Source of the DNA: Micavibrio sp.
GTDB lineage: Bacteria > Pseudomonadota > Alphaproteobacteria > Micavibrionales > Micavibrionaceae
Direction of reading: 5' to 3'
Assembly: GCA_026989265.1 (NCBI GenBank)
Contig: JALSJP010000016.1
Coordinates: 105,753-169,752 of the forward strand
Length of the DNA: 64,000 bases
Numbering within the stretch: position 1 is the stretch's first letter; every line of letters begins with the position of its first letter. A program made the translations under genes and the position numbers. Below the pieces are notes generated by a model. It did no database searches and was not told the DNA's origin. It saw nothing but the letters and a program-made list of their open reading frames with translations. This document shows, one piece after another, positions 1-9,885 of the stretch.

Positions 1-85
1 TTAAAAAATCTTGCCTACAATGACCCCATATGAAAAATTCAAATATGCCAATTCAGTGCATCCCCAATGCATAATGGGTATGATC

Positions 86-1201
86 CTAAACCCGCAGCGG
101 CATAAGCACGTACAGCGCGGATGGATCGCTATTATCTTGGATAATTGTCGGGCTGTTTGAATCAGCAAATATTAAGCGGCAACCCTCGCCCTCTATCTGA
201 GATGTGATATCAAGTAAATATTTAGCATTAAAACCAATCTCAACTTCAGAAGATCCATTAACCTCAAGCTCTTCCGTCGCACTTCCCGCATCGGGGGAGC
301 TAGCAGATAACATCATTTGCTTACCATTAACAGTGATTTTCAGAGCGCGGGATTTACCATCAGAAATAGTCGAGACACGATCAATGGCGCGTGAGAATAT
401 TTTAGGGTCAAGCTCAACAACCTTGTCATTTCCTTGTGGTATCACGCGTTGATAATCAGGGAATGTCCCGTCAATCAATTTGGATGTAAGGATAATATGA
501 TCAAATTCAAAACGGATTTTATGATCTGATAGGGAGATTTTTATAAGATCCGCCGCATCTTCTATTAATTTGCGAATTTCACCAACGGCTTTGCGCGGAA
601 TAATAACGCCCGCCATACCGGAAGCACCCTCGGGAAGTGGCATTTCAAAACGCGCCAATCTATGACCATCAGTAGATACAGCGCGCAAGACTTTAACGCC
701 ATCATTATCTGCTTCATGTACGTATATACCATTAAGATAGTAACGCGTTTCCTCAGTGCTCATCGCGAATTTAGTGCGATCAATTAACGCACGCAAATCA
801 GCCGCTGGCACTGAAAACTCACTAGGCAAATCTCCCGCAGATATCTCGGGGAAATCTTCGGTGGGCAGGCAGCTTAATTTGAATTTTGAGCGACCAGCGC
901 ACACCGTAATTTGAGAACCTTCCGCATTAAGTTCTATTTCAACTTCTGAACCATCAGGGAATTTGCGTACAATTTCATGGAATGTATGCGCAGGAGCAGT
1001 GGTAGAGCCATCAGCACTAACATTAGCGGCAACAGATTCGTTTATCTCTAAATCCATGTCAGTGGAAGCCAAGGATAAAACGCCATTCTCCGCTTTCATA
1101 AGGACATTAGAAAGAATGGGAACCGTGTTGCGACGCTCCACAACAGATTGCATGTGATTTAATGATCTTAAAAGGTCAGAACGATCAATACTCAACTTCA
1201 T
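86..1201 (-). CDS. dnaN: DNA polymerase III subunit beta (sliding clamp)
   Basis: Ring-shaped clamp that tethers DNA polymerase III to DNA; three similar clamp domains are expected over about 371 residues. The N-terminus MKLSIDRSDLLRSLNHMQSV, followed by VERRNTVPILSNVL, is typical of alphaproteobacterial DnaN. The C-terminus ends in the usual YVLMPLRV. The open frame continues 16 codons upstream to 1249, but homologues start at MKL, so the ATG at 1199-1201 is chosen. It is the first gene of the window and stands alone on the minus strand. The 85 bases beyond its stop show no gene. Confidence 0.97.
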   Translation of the reverse strand: MKLSIDRSDLLRSLNHMQSVVERRNTVPILSNVLMKAENGVLSLASTDMDLEINESVAANVSADGSTTAPAHTFHEIVRKFPDGSEVEIELNAEGSQITVCAGRSKFKLSCLPTEDFPEISAGDLPSEFSVPAADLRALIDRTKFAMSTEETRYYLNGIYVHEADNDGVKVLRAVSTDGHRLARFEMPLPEGASGMAGVIIPRKAVGEIRKLIEDAADLIKISLSDHKIRFEFDHIILTSKLIDGTFPDYQRVIPQGNDKVVELDPKIFSRAIDRVSTISDGKSRALKITVNGKQMMLSASSPDAGSATEELEVNGSSEVEIGFNAKYLLDITSQIEGEGCRLIFADSNSPTIIQDNSDPSALYVLMPLRV

Positions 1202-1313
1202 AGCAAATTTATCCATTTCTATATTACATCTAAAATCGAAGTTTAGCATAGGGGTTGGCGCGGTAAAAGCCCTAAAATGCCACTATTGCTAAATTAAAGC
1301 ACTTGTGAAAAAT

Positions 1314-2165
1314 CTAATCTCGCAATAACTCATTAACGCCTGTTTTGCTGCGGGTTTTTGCATCAACGCGTTTGACTATTACCGCGCAAGCAAGGCTTGG
1401 TGCTGGGCTTCCATCGGGTAAATTCTTAGCTGACGGCATAGTACCTGGTATTACTACCGAATATGCTGGCACGCGACCATAGAAAACCTCACCCGTGCTA
1501 CGGTCAATAATTTTTGTAGATGCGCTAATAAATACGCCCATAGAAATTACAGCGCCCGTTTCAACGATTACTCCTTCTGCAACCTCTGAGCGCGCGCCGA
1601 TAAATACGTTATCCTCAATAATAACAGGCTCGGCTTGCAAGGGTTCTAACACTCCGCCAATGCCAACACCGCCAGATATATGGCAGTTAGCGCCAATTTG
1701 AGCGCATGACCCAACAGTTGACCAAGTGTCAATCATCGTCCCCTCTCCGACATATGCACCAACATTAAGGAAGCACGGCATAAGCACCGCATTTGGCGCA
1801 ACATAAGCAGAGTGGCGAACAATTGAATCGGGAACAGCTCTAAAAGCAGCAGCTTTGAACTTGGCTTCGTCCCAGCCTTTGAATTTACTATCAACTTTGT
1901 CATACCAGTTAGAGCCGCCATTACCGCCAGAAATAATTTTATTTGCGTTCAAGCGGAATGACAAAAGCACAGCTTTTTTAAGCCATTGATGCACAACCCA
2001 TCCATTATCAGATGGGCTAGCAACGCGCAGGTCGCCACTATCAAGCAACGCAAGCGCTTGGGTAATAGCATCGCGCACCTCGCCTTTAGTATCAGTGCTT
2101 ATCGAATCTTTATTATCCCAAGCTTTATCAATAATTGCTTGTAAGTCTTCGTTATTTGCCGTCAT
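1314..2165 (-). CDS. dapD: 2,3,4,5-tetrahydropyridine-2,6-dicarboxylate N-succinyltransferase
   Basis: Succinyl-CoA-dependent step of the lysine and meso-diaminopimelate pathway, feeding peptidoglycan. The 283 residues match the family length. The N-terminal helical part is followed by a left-handed beta-helix of hexapeptide repeats, seen as [20 protein letters not shown], then [17 protein letters not shown]. The start at [18 protein letters not shown] fits the family. It is divergent from the FemAB-like gene with only 48 bases between the starts, so the two promoters must share that gap. Confidence 0.97.
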   Translation of the reverse strand: MTANNEDLQAIIDKAWDNKDSISTDTKGEVRDAITQALALLDSGDLRVASPSDNGWVVHQWLKKAVLLSFRLNANKIISGGNGGSNWYDKVDSKFKGWDEAKFKAAAFRAVPDSIVRHSAYVAPNAVLMPCFLNVGAYVGEGTMIDTWSTVGSCAQIGANCHISGGVGIGGVLEPLQAEPVIIEDNVFIGARSEVAEGVIVETGAVISMGVFISASTKIIDRSTGEVFYGRVPAYSVVIPGTMPSAKNLPDGSPAPSLACAVIVKRVDAKTRSKTGVNELLRD

Positions 2166-2213
2166 GTTATTTGCCTCTTGCGCTTATATAAATTTATGTG
2201 ACTATATAATTCT

Positions 2214-3188
2214 ATGGTAGAAAAACAAGCAGAAATGCACTCTATATGTGAGATTAAGTGGAACGCCCTTTCATTATGTGAGTGGGAGGCAGCGCAGCGC
2301 ACTATAAAACAATCAAATTTACTGCAATCATATGTCTATGCTAATGTTATGGCGCACCTTAATAATCAGCGCGTGCGCCGCGGTCTTATTATAATTAATG
2401 GCAAGGCAGCGGGCTTGGTTCAAATATTAGAGGCTGGAATTTTTAACAATGCTATACATGGAATCATAATTGACCGCGCCCCTATTTGGTTTGATGAATA
2501 TGGTAGTTTGAGTGATTTTGAAGCATTATTGCAGGTCTTCACCAAAGAATTTCCAAAACGATTTGGCAGGCGCATTCGTTTTCTCCCTGAAATAGAGAAT
2601 ACACCACAAGCAAAGGCGTTGTTGAGCAAGTATGGCTATAAATGTGTGTCAAAACATGGATATCAGACAATTTACCTTGATTTGCGCCCTGATTTAGAGG
2701 TTTTACGCAAAAATTTGAACAAAAAATGGCGCAATATGCTTGTTAAGTCGGAAAAGCAAGGTTTGAATGTTGTTTTTAGCGATAGGGGAGAGCATTTTGC
2801 TTGGCTTTTAAACCATTATTCTGCTGATAAAGCAATTAAGAAATATGATGGAGCGTCGCCCAAGGTAATTACGGAGCTAGCAAAAGAATTCTTACGTGGG
2901 AAAAATATGCTAATTGGCACTGCACTCTTTGATAATAAGCCAATAGCCGCTATATTACTGTTTAATCATGGATCAAGCGCAACTTATCAAATTGGATATA
3001 CATCTGATATTGGGCGTGATAAATCTGCGCATCATCTTTTGTTATGGCGAGCGATGGCGGAGCTAAAGAAAAGAAATATAAGTAATTTTGATTTAGGTGG
3101 AATTAATGAGAAGCACGCAAAAGGCATTAAAACTTTTAAACAAGGCATGGGAGGGCAAGCTGTTGAAACGCTCGGTCTTTATAATTAG
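2214..3188 (+). CDS. FemAB-like / GNAT-fold peptidoglycan-type acyltransferase
   Basis: 324-residue protein resembling the FemAB / BioF2-like acetyltransferase superfamily, which transfers amino acids or acyl groups onto envelope precursors. Visible marks are KKWRNMLVKSEKQGL in the middle and the C-terminal block FDLGGINEKHAKGIKTFKQGMG, very characteristic of this superfamily. Its real substrate cannot be read from the sequence. The ATG at 2214 lacks a clear Shine-Dalgarno. Its 3' end overlaps the next gene by about 25 bases, suggesting coupled translation with the exported DUF3108 protein. Confidence 0.8.
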   Translation: MVEKQAEMHSICEIKWNALSLCEWEAAQRTIKQSNLLQSYVYANVMAHLNNQRVRRGLIIINGKAAGLVQILEAGIFNNAIHGIIIDRAPIWFDEYGSLSDFEALLQVFTKEFPKRFGRRIRFLPEIENTPQAKALLSKYGYKCVSKHGYQTIYLDLRPDLEVLRKNLNKKWRNMLVKSEKQGLNVVFSDRGEHFAWLLNHYSADKAIKKYDGASPKVITELAKEFLRGKNMLIGTALFDNKPIAAILLFNHGSSATYQIGYTSDIGRDKSAHHLLLWRAMAELKKRNISNFDLGGINEKHAKGIKTFKQGMGGQAVETLGLYN

Positions 3189-4062
3189 TATATTATTTAT
3201 ATTTTTATCTTATAAGACGGCTTTGGCACAAGAAATTGCTATGTTGCAGCCACCTGCAAAGCCTGACATCAACACTCATTCCGCAGATATCAATTCATAT
3301 GATTATCAAAAAATGGATTTTAGTGTCTATGCTGGTGGGTTTAATGCTGTAAAAGCTAATATGGTGCTTGATTACCTTAATGAAGGTCGCTATTCCATGA
3401 TTTTTAATGCCGAAACTAAGGGCGTGCTTGGATCACTTGCACCATGGAAAGGCAAGTTTTTATCAAAAGGTTGGGTCGATAATGGCAAATTATATCCCGA
3501 GATACATGAATCCATATCCTTTTGGCGTGATGAAAAAGAGGTCAAATCCTATAATTATACAAAAAATGGCGGGTTTGAAAATATAGTTACTTTATATAAG
3601 CATAAAAAGCCAAGAACCTATATTCCTAACAATGATCTAACCAAAGGCACTATTGATGCATTAAGTGCAACAATGATGGTGATGGAGCATGTAGCTGATG
3701 GTGGAAATTGCGAAGGTGAAACGGAGGTATTTGATGGTAAGCGCCGCTATAAATTAGTATTTACTCATAAAGAATTTGTGACATTAAAAAAATCTAGATA
3801 TAACGCATATGAAGGTTACGCCGCGAAATGCACGGTAGAAGTTAAGCCTGTATCAGGGGCTTGGCATAAAAAGCCACGCGGCTGGCTTTCGATACAAGAA
3901 CAAGGGCGTAAGCGCGGCATGATGCCAACGGTTTGGTTCGCACAAGTGACAAAAAATGCGGTTGCCGTGCCTGTGAAAGTGCGCGTTAAAACTGCATATG
4001 GGACAATGTTTATGCATATGACGCGCTATGAAAGTGGAAACACTATTTTAGCTACAAAATAA
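3163..4062 (+). CDS. exported DUF3108 family protein
   Basis: About 299 residues with an N-terminal signal peptide (LKRSVFIISILFIFLSYKTA, likely cut near ALAQ). The mature part has the beta-rich pattern of DUF3108 proteins: an early SVYAGGFNAVKANMVLDY block and a later LSATMMVMEHVADGG segment. I chose the TTG at 3163 because it directly begins the basic signal-peptide n-region and has GGGAGGG upstream (3149-3155). The longer frame to 3097 would run deep into the preceding gene. Function of the family is not established; a periplasmic or outer-membrane envelope role is inferred. Confidence 0.75.
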   Translation: MKRSVFIISILFIFLSYKTALAQEIAMLQPPAKPDINTHSADINSYDYQKMDFSVYAGGFNAVKANMVLDYLNEGRYSMIFNAETKGVLGSLAPWKGKFLSKGWVDNGKLYPEIHESISFWRDEKEVKSYNYTKNGGFENIVTLYKHKKPRTYIPNNDLTKGTIDALSATMMVMEHVADGGNCEGETEVFDGKRRYKLVFTHKEFVTLKKSRYNAYEGYAAKCTVEVKPVSGAWHKKPRGWLSIQEQGRKRGMMPTVWFAQVTKNAVAVPVKVRVKTAYGTMFMHMTRYESGNTILATK

Positions 4063-4066
4063 TAAA

Positions 4067-5425
4067 ATGAAGATAAAGAATATGAGTAATAAAAATCCGT
4101 TAGCTGTTGTGATTCTTGCCGCTGGTAAAGGTACGCGCATGAAATCTGATAAGCCAAAAGTTATGCATGAGCTTTTAGGACTTCCCATGATTAATTGGCT
4201 TCTTAATTCGGTGGAGCAATTAAATCCAGACCGTATCTTAACTGTTATTGGGCAAGGCATGGATGATTTGGCTAGTGCAGTATCCCCGCATGAAACAGTT
4301 ACCCAAGTTAAACAAGATGGAACGGGCAGTGCATTAAAGATTGCTATGGGAGCGTTGCAAGATTTTAACGGTGATATACTTGTTTTGCTGGGTGATACCC
4401 CGCTTATATCTGTGGAGACCATGCAAGGGCTTATTGATGCTCGCCGTCAAAGACCTGATACGGGTATATCGGTTCTTGGCATGTGCATTGATAATCCATA
4501 TGGCTATGGCAGACTTTTAATAGATAGCGACGGCACATTGCGAGATATCCGCGAGGAAAAAGATGCAAGTGATGAAGAAAAGCAGGTTAATATCGTAAAT
4601 ACTGGCGCGTTTTGCCTTGACGCTGCCCAAGTTAATGATTGGCTTTCGGATCTGGTTAATATTAATGCTAGTGGTGAGTATTATATTACTGATCTTCCAG
4701 AAATTGCCGCGCGTAAAGGCGTTAAAACTAGCGTAGCTATTAGTGCAAATCCCAAAGAAGTACAGGGCTGTAATACTCGCATAAACCTAAGTGAGTTAGA
4801 ACAATATGCTCAAGAAATAATGCGCGAGGAATTTATAAATGCTGGCGTTGTGATACAAGACCCATCAAGCGTTTATTTCTACCATGATACAAAAATAAAA
4901 ACAGGAACTTTGATAGAGCCTAATGTTTATTTTGGCGGCGGAGTCGAGGTGGGCGCGAATGTTCATATCAAGGCATTCTGCCATTTTGAAGGTGCTAAAA
5001 TCGGCGCAAACACGGTCATAGGACCTTTTGCCCGCCTTCGCAATGGCTCTGATATCGGGCAGGAAGTACGCATTGGTAATTTCGTGGAAATAAAGAAATC
5101 CGAAATCGGTAGGGGAAGTAAAATATCTCACCTAGCCTATGTCGGTGATTGCATAATGGGCAAGGATGTGAATTTCTCATGCGGGGCAATTACGGTTAAT
5201 TATGATGGCTTTGATAAGCATCAAACAATTATAAAAGACGGCGCGATGGTGGGAAGTAACGTAAATCTAGTCGCTCCCGTTGAAATAGGCGAGGGAGCAT
5301 TTATCGCGGCTGGCTCTACCATTACAACTGATATCCCATCTGATGCTCTATCAGTTGAGCGCAGCAAAGCCAAAACAATAAAAGGCTGGGCGGCTAATTT
5401 CCGTAAAAGCAAGCAGAGCAGCTGA
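4067..5425 (+). CDS. glmU: bifunctional UDP-GlcNAc pyrophosphorylase / glucosamine-1-P N-acetyltransferase
   Basis: Makes UDP-N-acetylglucosamine for peptidoglycan and lipid A. The N-terminal uridylyltransferase half carries VVILAAGKGTRMKSDKPKV, with LLGDTPL and VNTGAF further on. The C-terminal half is a hexapeptide-repeat beta-helix with the acetyltransferase active-site region (AYVGDCIMGKDVNFSCGAIT, then VNYDG). 452 residues is normal. An alternative ATG at 4082 (MSNKNPL) is equally likely as start; neither has a strong Shine-Dalgarno. It is followed by glmS, so the two steps around glucosamine-6-P are encoded side by side. Confidence 0.97.
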   Translation: MKIKNMSNKNPLAVVILAAGKGTRMKSDKPKVMHELLGLPMINWLLNSVEQLNPDRILTVIGQGMDDLASAVSPHETVTQVKQDGTGSALKIAMGALQDFNGDILVLLGDTPLISVETMQGLIDARRQRPDTGISVLGMCIDNPYGYGRLLIDSDGTLRDIREEKDASDEEKQVNIVNTGAFCLDAAQVNDWLSDLVNINASGEYYITDLPEIAARKGVKTSVAISANPKEVQGCNTRINLSELEQYAQEIMREEFINAGVVIQDPSSVYFYHDTKIKTGTLIEPNVYFGGGVEVGANVHIKAFCHFEGAKIGANTVIGPFARLRNGSDIGQEVRIGNFVEIKKSEIGRGSKISHLAYVGDCIMGKDVNFSCGAITVNYDGFDKHQTIIKDGAMVGSNVNLVAPVEIGEGAFIAAGSTITTDIPSDALSVERSKAKTIKGWAANFRKSKQSS

Positions 5426-5486
5426 AACAATCCGTAAAACTTCGTTACTTGCATTATAAATCCATATAATTATGATGCGGAATTGT

Positions 5487-5592
5487 TTAACCGCTCATAT
5501 CTTTATCTGGACAAGGTATGAGTGACGACAAGTATATTTCATACCTTAGGATACGAAATAACGATGCTCCAGATAAAGATATGAGCGGTTAA
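5487..5592. repeat. 25-bp perfect inverted repeat in the glmU-glmS gap, abutting the glmS start
   Basis: The left arm at 5487-5511 (begins TTAACCGCTC) and the right arm at 5568-5592 (ends GAGCGGTTAA) are exact reverse complements over 25 bases, with a 56-base centre. Inside is a second perfect 9-base inverted repeat, AAGGTATGA (5513-5521) and TCATACCTT (5539-5547). The right arm ends one base before the glmS ATG, so in RNA the stem would bury the initiation region. It could be a translational control element or a miniature mobile element whose terminal repeats are the arms. It does not look like the Gram-positive glmS ribozyme. Confidence 0.85.
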
Positions 5593-5593
5593 T

Positions 5594-7423
5594 ATGTGTG
5601 GAATTTTTGGAATTATAGGCGAGCAAGACGTAGCCCCTCTTTTATTAGAAGGGCTAAAACGCCTTGAATATCGTGGCTATGACTCTGCTGGCATTGCAAG
5701 CCTTTCAAATGGCGTTATTGATCGCAGACGCGCTCAAGGTAAGCTGGTTAATCTAGCGCAAAAGCTAAAAGATAATCCATTATCAGGCACTATAGGAATT
5801 GGTCATACGCGCTGGGCTACTCATGGACTGCCGAATGAGCGCAATGCCCACCCGCATGCAACTGATAAAGTCGCGGTTGTGCATAATGGAATTATCGAGA
5901 ATTACGCTGCTCTTAAAGCTGAGCTGGAAAACCATGGCGCAAAGTTCGAAACGCAAACAGATACCGAAGTTATAATCCATCTTGTGACATATTATATGGA
6001 TCAAGGCGATGAGCCTATAATTGCCGCTAATAAAGCGATGGATCGCCTTACTGGCGCGTATGCACTTGTGATGCTATTTACTGGTCATGAAGATTTTATA
6101 GTAGGATGCAGGCAAGGAACGCCGCTTGCCGTTGGTTATGGCGATGGTGAGATGTTCGTAGCATCTGATTCCTATGCCCTTGCTCCGCTAACCAAGAAAA
6201 TATGTTTCTTAGAAGATGGTGATCGCGTTACTGTAACTCGCAATAATGTAAGTATTTATGATAAGGATCAAAACCCGCTTACCCGCGATATCCGCATAAC
6301 AGAGCAATCGGGCGCGATAAGCGGTAAGGGGCAGTACAAGCATTTTATGCTTAAGGAAATATATGAGCAGCCCGCCGTTATTGGCGAGACGCTTAACTCA
6401 TTTGTTAATGCTGGCACTGGCAAGATATCCATCCCTGATGATGTGTTAAATGCCATTACAAACGCGCCGCGCCTTACATTAATTGCCTGCGGGACGGCGT
6501 ATTATGCCTGCATGGTGGCGAAATACTGGTTCGAGCAAATAGCGCGAATCCCGTGTGAAATTGACGTTGCAAGCGAGTTTAGATATCGCGAAGCCCCAAT
6601 GCCAGCGGGCGGAGTTGCCCTGTTTATATCTCAATCAGGAGAAACTCTCGATACATTAGAGGCTTTAAGATATTGCAAATCACAAGATCAGAAAATACTT
6701 TCTATTGTAAATGCAATTGAAAGCACGATAGAGCGCGAATCCGATTTTGCGCTGCATACATTGGCAGGGCCAGAAATTGGAGTTGCTTCAACCAAAGCCT
6801 TTACAACCCAGCTAACTACGCTTGCATGTATTGTGCTTGCTAGTGCTAGGGCGAAAGGCTCAATTACAAAAGCTAAAGAGCATGAAATGGCAGAAGCTTT
6901 GCGCCAAGTTCCAAGCATTGCCGCTGATATTTTATCTCATGATGAGGCTATACTTGCGATTGCCAAAGATATAGCCGATGCGCGAGATGTTTTATATTTA
7001 GGGCGCGGGAGCTTATATCCGATAGCTTTAGAGGGCGCATTAAAGCTCAAGGAAATTTCATATATACACGCGGAAGGTTATGCCTCGGGCGAGATGAAAC
7101 ACGGGCCTATCGCTCTAATTGATGATAGCGTGCCTATTGTTGTTGTCGCACCAGAAAATGACCCGATGTTTGAAAAGAATGTTTCAAATATTCAAGAAAC
7201 AGTGGCACGCGGGGGCAAGGTATTTCTTATATCTGATGAAAATGGCGTAAAAGCCCTTAATGAGCAATCAACGTGGAGCGTTGCCATGGGCGCGGTTCAC
7301 CCATTTGTTGCGCCGATTTTATACTCAATCCCTGTGCAGCTTCTATCTTATCATGTGGCGGTTATAAAAGGCACAGATGTTGATCAGCCCCGAAATCTCG
7401 CCAAATCTGTAACGGTGGAGTGA
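5594..7423 (+). CDS. glmS: glutamine--fructose-6-phosphate aminotransferase (isomerizing)
   Basis: First committed step of amino-sugar synthesis: fructose-6-P plus glutamine gives glucosamine-6-P. The class II glutamine amidotransferase domain starts with the catalytic Cys2 (MCGIFGIIGEQDVAPLLLEG). Two SIS sugar-isomerase domains follow (ALFISQSGETLDTLEAL and LYLGRGSLYPIALEGALKLK). The protein ends ...DQPRNLAKSVTVE as in the family; 609 residues is standard. No Shine-Dalgarno is visible upstream because the 25-bp inverted repeat ends immediately before the ATG, so initiation may depend on that structure. Confidence 0.98.
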   Translation: MCGIFGIIGEQDVAPLLLEGLKRLEYRGYDSAGIASLSNGVIDRRRAQGKLVNLAQKLKDNPLSGTIGIGHTRWATHGLPNERNAHPHATDKVAVVHNGIIENYAALKAELENHGAKFETQTDTEVIIHLVTYYMDQGDEPIIAANKAMDRLTGAYALVMLFTGHEDFIVGCRQGTPLAVGYGDGEMFVASDSYALAPLTKKICFLEDGDRVTVTRNNVSIYDKDQNPLTRDIRITEQSGAISGKGQYKHFMLKEIYEQPAVIGETLNSFVNAGTGKISIPDDVLNAITNAPRLTLIACGTAYYACMVAKYWFEQIARIPCEIDVASEFRYREAPMPAGGVALFISQSGETLDTLEALRYCKSQDQKILSIVNAIESTIERESDFALHTLAGPEIGVASTKAFTTQLTTLACIVLASARAKGSITKAKEHEMAEALRQVPSIAADILSHDEAILAIAKDIADARDVLYLGRGSLYPIALEGALKLKEISYIHAEGYASGEMKHGPIALIDDSVPIVVVAPENDPMFEKNVSNIQETVARGGKVFLISDENGVKALNEQSTWSVAMGAVHPFVAPILYSIPVQLLSYHVAVIKGTDVDQPRNLAKSVTVE

Positions 7424-7452
7424 GTGTTTATATGAATTATATTTTCTAAAAG

Positions 7453-9783
7453 CTAAGCAGCCTTGCTTGCTTTGGATTTAGAGCGCATAATTTTTGCGGC
7501 CTCCACCATATTTTCCAGCGCAGGCTTAACTTCTGCCCAACCTCTGGTTTTAAGTCCGCAATCAGGATTAACCCAAATCTGACGCTCATCAAGATTTTCT
7601 TTGGCTTTTTCCAGCAGATCAACCATTTCTTGAGTGCTTGGAACGCGCGGGGAATGGATATCATAAACGCCGGGCCCTATCTCGTTAGGATATTTAAACG
7701 CAACGAATGCCTCTAGCAATTCCATTTGAGAGCGTGATGTTTCAATAGAGATCACATCAGCGTCCATTGCCGCAACTTCCTCAATCACGTCATTAAACTC
7801 TGAATAACACATATGAGTATGGATTTGCGTAGCGTCATCAACCGAGCAAGAAGTAATGCGGAAGTCCTCAACCGCGTTATCAAGATATGCTTTCCAATCA
7901 GACTGACGTAATGGCAAGCCTTCACGGAACGCCGCTTCATCAATTTGGATCATCTTAATTCCTGCAGCCTCAAGATCGGAAACCTCATCACGAATAGCAA
8001 ATGCAATTTGCTTTGAAGTCAGGCTGCGCGGCTGGTCGTCGCGAACAAAAGACCACTGCAAGATTGTAATCGGGCCTGTTAGCATGCCCTTCATGATTTT
8101 ATCAGTTTGGCTTTGTGCATAGACAGACCAAGCAACCGTCATAGGATTAGGGCGCGATACATCGCCGTATATAATTGGTGGCTTAACACAGCGCGTGCCG
8201 TATGATTGCACCCATCCGAATTTAGAAAAGGCAAAGCCGTCTAGCTGTTCACCGAAATATTCAACCATGTCGTTGCGCTCTGGCTCGCCATGAACAAGAA
8301 CATCGATATCAACTTCATGTTGGAACTTAACAACGGATCTTATTTCACGCTCCATTGCATCTTTGTAAGTTGCTTCGTCAATATTGCCCTTTTTGAAATC
8401 AGCGCGGCTTTTACGTATTTCCTTAGTTTGCGGGAATGATCCTATAGACGTCGTCGGATAAAGCGGCAAGTTAAGCGCAGCTTGCTGAAGTTTTTGGCGC
8501 ACAGCAAATGGTGATTTACGGCTTGTCATTTCAGGCGTGATATTAGCAACCCTTTCCTTAACCGCGTCATTATGAATACGTTTGGATGTACGGCGATCTT
8601 CTTTAACCGCGTCACTAGCAGCAATTTCAGAGGAAATAGCCGCGCGCCCTTCATTTGCGCCTTTAGTAATTACAGCAATCTCATCAAGTTTTTGAGTTGC
8701 ATAAGCCATCCAGCTTTTGATTTTATCATCAAGAGCATTCTCGCTATTAAGGTCAACAGGGCAATGCAGCAATGAAGAAGAGCCAGCCACAAATACCTTA
8801 TCAGAGCCAAGCTTAGCAACTGCTTTTTCAACCAAATCAAGCGAGCTTGAAAGGTCATTTTTCCAAATATTACGACCATCAATAACGCCAATAGAAAGGG
8901 CTTTATCACCGATTTTGCTTAATGCTTCATCAAGTGATTTTTCTGCTTCATTTGCAGCAGTATTCGCCTGATTTGCTCCGCGGCATAAATCAATATGTAG
9001 CGCGTCCACAGGAAGAGCGTAGAACGCATCCGCATTATCGCGCAATGTATCAAAGTAAGATGTCACAAGGATTTTAACATCTGATTTAGCAAGCTCAGCA
9101 TAAATCTTTGCCGCGCCTTCTTGGAAACCCTCGCAAACATCTAGCACAAATGCAGGCTCATCAATTTGAACCCAATCCGCGCCCATAGCAGCCAGCTTAT
9201 TTAGTATCTCAACATATAATGGTAGGATTTTTGCAGAAAATTCGGCAGGGCTGAAATCTTCATACTGCGCTTTACCAATTTTAATAAGTGTTAAAGGGCC
9301 AATTAAAACAGGGCGCGTTTCAATGCCTAAATCTTTGGCTTCTTGATATTGGTCAAAGATTTTTGTGCTTGAAAGCTTTGGCTCCATGCCCTTTTCAAAT
9401 TCAGGCACGATATAGTGATAGTTAGTATCAAACCATTTTGACATCTCCATCGCCGTAACGTCTACGCCATCTTTCTGAGCGCCGCGAGCCATAGCGAAAT
9501 ATGTATCAAGATCAACATTTTTGCCATTCCAGTTATAACGCTCAGGAATTAGACCCAATATTGTAATCATGTCCAAAACTTGGTCATAGAAGGAAAAGTC
9601 ATTGGAAGGAATCATATCCAGCCCAGCGTCTTCTTGCAATTTCCAGTTATGGGCGCGAAGCTCTTTGCCCGTGCTTAAAAGTGTATCGGCAGAACTTTTG
9701 CCCTTCCAATAGCTTTCAACTGCTTTTTTTAGTTGGCGCATATCACCTATGCGCGGGAAACCTAGATTTGTTGCAAGAACCAT
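7453..9783 (-). CDS. metE: cobalamin-independent methionine synthase
   Basis: Transfers the methyl group of 5-methyl-tetrahydropteroyltriglutamate to homocysteine. The 776 residues start with MVLATNLGFPRIGDMRQLK, typical of MetE. The C-terminal catalytic half has the zinc-binding HTHMCYSEF and WVNPDCGLKTRGW motifs and VHGEPERNDMVEYFGE. A GGAG ribosome-binding site precedes the ATG. It lies downstream of guaA on the same strand with a 102-base gap that probably contains its own promoter. metF, which makes its methyl donor, is about 1.8 kb away. Confidence 0.98.
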   Translation of the reverse strand: MVLATNLGFPRIGDMRQLKKAVESYWKGKSSADTLLSTGKELRAHNWKLQEDAGLDMIPSNDFSFYDQVLDMITILGLIPERYNWNGKNVDLDTYFAMARGAQKDGVDVTAMEMSKWFDTNYHYIVPEFEKGMEPKLSSTKIFDQYQEAKDLGIETRPVLIGPLTLIKIGKAQYEDFSPAEFSAKILPLYVEILNKLAAMGADWVQIDEPAFVLDVCEGFQEGAAKIYAELAKSDVKILVTSYFDTLRDNADAFYALPVDALHIDLCRGANQANTAANEAEKSLDEALSKIGDKALSIGVIDGRNIWKNDLSSSLDLVEKAVAKLGSDKVFVAGSSSLLHCPVDLNSENALDDKIKSWMAYATQKLDEIAVITKGANEGRAAISSEIAASDAVKEDRRTSKRIHNDAVKERVANITPEMTSRKSPFAVRQKLQQAALNLPLYPTTSIGSFPQTKEIRKSRADFKKGNIDEATYKDAMEREIRSVVKFQHEVDIDVLVHGEPERNDMVEYFGEQLDGFAFSKFGWVQSYGTRCVKPPIIYGDVSRPNPMTVAWSVYAQSQTDKIMKGMLTGPITILQWSFVRDDQPRSLTSKQIAFAIRDEVSDLEAAGIKMIQIDEAAFREGLPLRQSDWKAYLDNAVEDFRITSCSVDDATQIHTHMCYSEFNDVIEEVAAMDADVISIETSRSQMELLEAFVAFKYPNEIGPGVYDIHSPRVPSTQEMVDLLEKAKENLDERQIWVNPDCGLKTRGWAEVKPALENMVEAAKIMRSKSKASKAA

Positions 9784-9866
9784 AAATATCTCCGTTTAAA
9801 AATTGCTCAACACTTTGGATAGAATGATTTGCCCTAAATATCAAGCAAAATACTTAAAATTTTCTA

Positions 9867-9881
9867 TTGCATACATTGCAA
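9867..9881. promoter_or_regulatory. candidate operator upstream of metE
   Basis: A 15-base dyad TTGCA-TACAT-TGCAA lies about 85 bases upstream of the metE ATG, in the guaA-metE gap. This is the right place for a transcription factor site controlling metE. The motif is not one I can assign to a named regulator, and no riboswitch of SAM or B12 size fits in the 102-base gap. Confidence 0.25.
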
Positions 9882-9885
9882 AAAT

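Noticed and set aside
5426..5593. glmS ribozyme upstream of glmS
   Set aside because: The leader is a simple long inverted repeat and lacks the double-pseudoknot core expected of the Gram-positive ribozyme.
9784..9885. SAM or cobalamin riboswitch before metE
   Set aside because: The gap is only 102 bases and lacks the conserved box of either riboswitch; a protein operator is more likely.
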